Positions 15,510-17,722 of a stretch of DNA of 17,722 bases are shown here, piece after piece. Positions within the stretch are counted from its first letter, which is position 1. Each line of letters starts with the position of its first letter. The notes under the pieces were generated by a model. The model was not told where the DNA came from, did no database searches, and was given only the letters and a program-made list of their open reading frames with translations. The stretch comes from an uncultured Oscillospiraceae bacterium (GTDB lineage Bacteria > Bacillota > Clostridia > Oscillospirales > Oscillospiraceae). Where the stretch lies: positions 1 to 17,722 of the forward strand of contig CAAETL010000313.1 of assembly GCA_900758955.1 (NCBI GenBank), in the 5' to 3' direction. The translations under genes were made by a program, and so were the position numbers.

Positions 15510-16919
15510 ATGGCGAGGACCAATTCGCCGCTGATTTGGGACCATTGGCGCAAAGTGGAAGGGGCGGGCGCGCTGGGCGGCGCGGTCCACTACTATGACG
15601 AAGCCAGCCAGAGTCTCTATTTAACCGGCGGCGGACTTTCTACGCAGGTTGCGGAGGTCCCGGCGGGGCATTGGGCGGAGGCGGCGCCGGGCGCGCCCAT
15701 TGGCATCACCAGCGACAGTTTTATTTCTTTGCGTCTGGACCACCCGGCAAACGGAACCCTCTACGGCGTGGCGACGGCGGGAACGGATTTGGTTTTCCTG
15801 CGGTACGTCTACGCCATGGATCTATCTGTCATCACCCAGTCGTGCAATTGGACAAGCCAGGTGGACAACGCCGTTACCCAACTCTCCGCCACAGTCAGCA
15901 ATGTGGGCGCGGAGATTTTCACCTCGGAAACCACGCTCTTTCAGCCGGGGAGTCGAATCCGGTTTCAGGTCCGCATTGGGGACAGCCAGCCCTATCCTAT
16001 CGGGGTGGCCTGGGTGGATGAGGTGCAGTATGATGTGCGGAGCGATACGGTGCCGATCTCGGGGCGGAACACCATTGGGTTTCGGCTGGGGGACCAGACT
16101 TTTGACGACGACAATAGTTTTACTGGGTTGTCTCATGAGCAGGCCGCCGCCATCCTCCAAATGGCCGGCATTCCAAAATACAGCGTCCAGCCAGGTACCG
16201 GCGAGCATCCGTTCTCCTTTAAACCGGAGGACACGCTTCTAAAAGGGCTGGAAGAGATGATGACATTTTATACTACTTCGGATAAGGCATGGCAATTGGT
16301 GGAACTTCCGGACGGGACCGTATTACTGGGGTATGATTACTGGATTGCCGCGCAGCAGCCCAATAGTTATTACAGTTTTCAGGTAGGCCGCGACCTATTC
16401 CACCGCAAGACGAAAAAAGCCCTGGACGCCACCTACACCAGGGTGAGAGTGACCGGCCAGGACGCGGCGGGGGCGGACTTGGAGCCTTGCCTAGTGGAGG
16501 TGACCAACTTTCCATATTGGGAGTTGGGGCGGCATCGTACCAAGCACTTGACCGCCCCGAAGGGGATGACCCAGGAAGAACTTGCCGCTTGGGCGCAAGC
16601 GCAGGCGGAAGCCCTGCAATATGTGGGCATTGGGGAGGATTTCACCGGCCCATTCCGCCCACAGCTCCTGGTAGGGGACGTGGCGGAAGTGGTGGAACCG
16701 GGGGGAGTCACTGGGACGGCGCTGGGGCTTGTTACAGAGGTCAAGCACACATTCGGCCGGTCCGACGGGTTCAAGACGGATTTTTCCGTGGATTCCGGCG
16801 GCGTGGTCACGGATGGAGAGAATTATATTGTGTATTCCCGCGCCGTGTCTGTGAATGGCTACAACCGCCGGCAAAGAATTGTGGATATGATTCGATCTAT
16901 TTTTATGGGGAGGAGATAA
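15510..16919 (+). CDS. baseplate hub-like tail tip protein
   Basis: A 469-residue protein. Residues 1-105 are beta-rich (SLYLTGGGLSTQVAEVP...). Residues about 108-300 read like a gp27/XkdQ-type hub: SCNWTSQVDNAVTQLSATVSN, SRIRFQVRIGD, a IGFRLGDQTFDDD turn, a helix HEQAAAILQMAG and LLKGLEEMMTFYTTSDKAW. Residues 300-430 add a second beta domain with LVGDVAEVVEPGG and ALGLVTEVKHTF, typical of hub proteins that form the central channel. The assignment is by pattern, not by a unique motif. An unusual point is its place after the fibre genes rather than right after the tape measure. GGGGGCGAGG precedes the ATG. Confidence 0.7.
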   Translation: MARTNSPLIWDHWRKVEGAGALGGAVHYYDEASQSLYLTGGGLSTQVAEVPAGHWAEAAPGAPIGITSDSFISLRLDHPANGTLYGVATAGTDLVFLRYVYAMDLSVITQSCNWTSQVDNAVTQLSATVSNVGAEIFTSETTLFQPGSRIRFQVRIGDSQPYPIGVAWVDEVQYDVRSDTVPISGRNTIGFRLGDQTFDDDNSFTGLSHEQAAAILQMAGIPKYSVQPGTGEHPFSFKPEDTLLKGLEEMMTFYTTSDKAWQLVELPDGTVLLGYDYWIAAQQPNSYYSFQVGRDLFHRKTKKALDATYTRVRVTGQDAAGADLEPCLVEVTNFPYWELGRHRTKHLTAPKGMTQEELAAWAQAQAEALQYVGIGEDFTGPFRPQLLVGDVAEVVEPGGVTGTALGLVTEVKHTFGRSDGFKTDFSVDSGGVVTDGENYIVYSRAVSVNGYNRRQRIVDMIRSIFMGRR

Positions 16920-16922
16920 AAC

Positions 16923-17722
16923 ATGGAACAAAAAACCGTCTGTTTAGACCCCGGTCACGGGCCATCTACCGTTAATGGCTCGCCGGATGGTACTTACAAA
17001 GAACAAGAATTCGCCTGGGATCTCTACACCCGGATTCACCCCCTGTTAGAGCAACAGGGGGTGAGGGTTGTGGTGACCCGGACGAAGGAAACCAAGCCCA
17101 GCCTGACTGCAAGGGCCAACATAGGCAACAAGGCCGGGGCGGATCTGTTCCTGTCTCTACATACTAACGCTACCGGGGGAAACGGTTGGGGTTCCGCTCG
17201 GGGTTTTTTGGCGTTTACTTCCCGAACAGGCGACGAGCCCCGGAATCAGGCGGCACAAGCGATTATTCAGGAGGCTAGAGCGGCAGGGGTGGTCATCAGA
17301 GGTGCGGGGCTGGCCCATGGTGATTATACCGTTTTAGTAAGAACCAACGCCCCGGCTGTGCTGATGGAATACGGGTTCCATACCAACCGGGAGGACGTGG
17401 CGCTGCTGAAAACCGACGCATACCGGGACAAGCTGGCAACGATAACCGCTAAGGGGGCCTGTGCTTTTTTGGGCGTCCCCTGGGGCGGAGAAATGGAGGA
17501 TACGATGACGGAAAAGCAAGTGAGGGAGATCGTTGAGGAAGTATTAGAGGCGCACAAACTCAAGACCTACCACACCCTCCAGGAGGTGCCTGAGTGGGGC
17601 AGGGAGACGGTTTCTAAGTTGGTGAAGCGTGGATTGCTCCAAGGGGACGGAAACGGCCTGGGGCTTACATACGACCTGCTGCGGACGCTGGTGCTCAGCG
17701 ACCGGGCCGGGGTGTACAAGTA
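16923..17722 (+). CDS. N-acetylmuramoyl-L-alanine amidase (Amidase_3), 3' truncated
   Basis: The first 266 codons of a zinc amidase that cuts the bond between N-acetylmuramic acid and L-alanine in peptidoglycan. Zinc and catalytic residues fit Amidase_3: H12 in LDPGHG, E27 in TYKEQEF, H80 in LSLHTNA and E149 in LMEYGFHTN. The catalytic domain ends near 186 (FLGVPWG). A short linker with an acidic helix (195-212) follows, and then a C-terminal domain that starts LQEVPEWGRETVSKLVKRGLLQG and continues past YDLLRTLVLSDRAGVY, as in endolysins of clostridial phages. There is no signal peptide, as expected for a holin-dependent endolysin, although a tail-associated role is possible. The frame is still open at the window end. 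GGGGAGGAGA precedes the ATG. Confidence 0.9.
   Translation, partial: MEQKTVCLDPGHGPSTVNGSPDGTYKEQEFAWDLYTRIHPLLEQQGVRVVVTRTKETKPSLTARANIGNKAGADLFLSLHTNATGGNGWGSARGFLAFTSRTGDEPRNQAAQAIIQEARAAGVVIRGAGLAHGDYTVLVRTNAPAVLMEYGFHTNREDVALLKTDAYRDKLATITAKGACAFLGVPWGGEMEDTMTEKQVREIVEEVLEAHKLKTYHTLQEVPEWGRETVSKLVKRGLLQGDGNGLGLTYDLLRTLVLSDRAGVYK

Noticed and set aside
1..17722. CRISPR array, insertion sequence, integrase or attachment site
   Set aside because: No regularly spaced repeats, no transposase or integrase-like protein, and no att-like duplication of the tRNA-like element was seen.

Overview
The window is the late structural region of a tailed siphovirus, most likely a prophage, from a Gram-positive Bacillota host. 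The packaging, head and tail genes look like those of cos-type phages of gut Clostridia. Base composition is moderately GC-rich by eye, nearly every gene has a GGAGG-type ribosome binding site, and all genes lie on the + strand. I see no integrase, att site, CRISPR, insertion sequence or host housekeeping gene, so whether the phage is integrated or free cannot be told from this window.

Layout. Positions 1-216 hold the 3' end of an unrecognised gene. Positions 217-603 are non-coding but highly structured. They contain a promoter-like sequence (228-256), a complete tRNA-like cloverleaf with anticodon GGT and encoded CCA (393-467), two GC-rich hairpins and a strong intrinsic terminator (528-559). 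Next come an HNH endonuclease (604), a short gap with an inverted repeat that may be the cos region, terminase small and large subunits, portal, prohead protease and HK97-fold major capsid protein. Four small head-tail joining genes follow, then the major tail protein, a tail assembly chaperone with a -1 frameshift extension, the tape measure, a small tail protein, three receptor-binding or fibre-type proteins, a baseplate hub-like protein and a zinc amidase cut off by the window end.

How it works together. TerS, TerL and HNH cut and package DNA through the portal into a shell made of the major capsid protein and matured by the prohead protease. The connector, head-closure, HK97-gp10-like and tail-completion proteins join head to tail. 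The major tail protein polymerises around the tape measure with help from the chaperone (G and GT forms). The fibre and hub proteins form the tail tip, and the amidase degrades peptidoglycan.

The genes from 604 onward are tightly packed, mostly overlapping by 4 nt or separated by under 15 nt. The only credible promoter lies upstream of a strong terminator, so late expression may depend on read-through or antitermination, resembling the lambda pR'-tR' arrangement. The most unusual elements are the tRNA-like leader RNA, the frameshift cassette, and two AT-rich modules inside a tail fibre gene.
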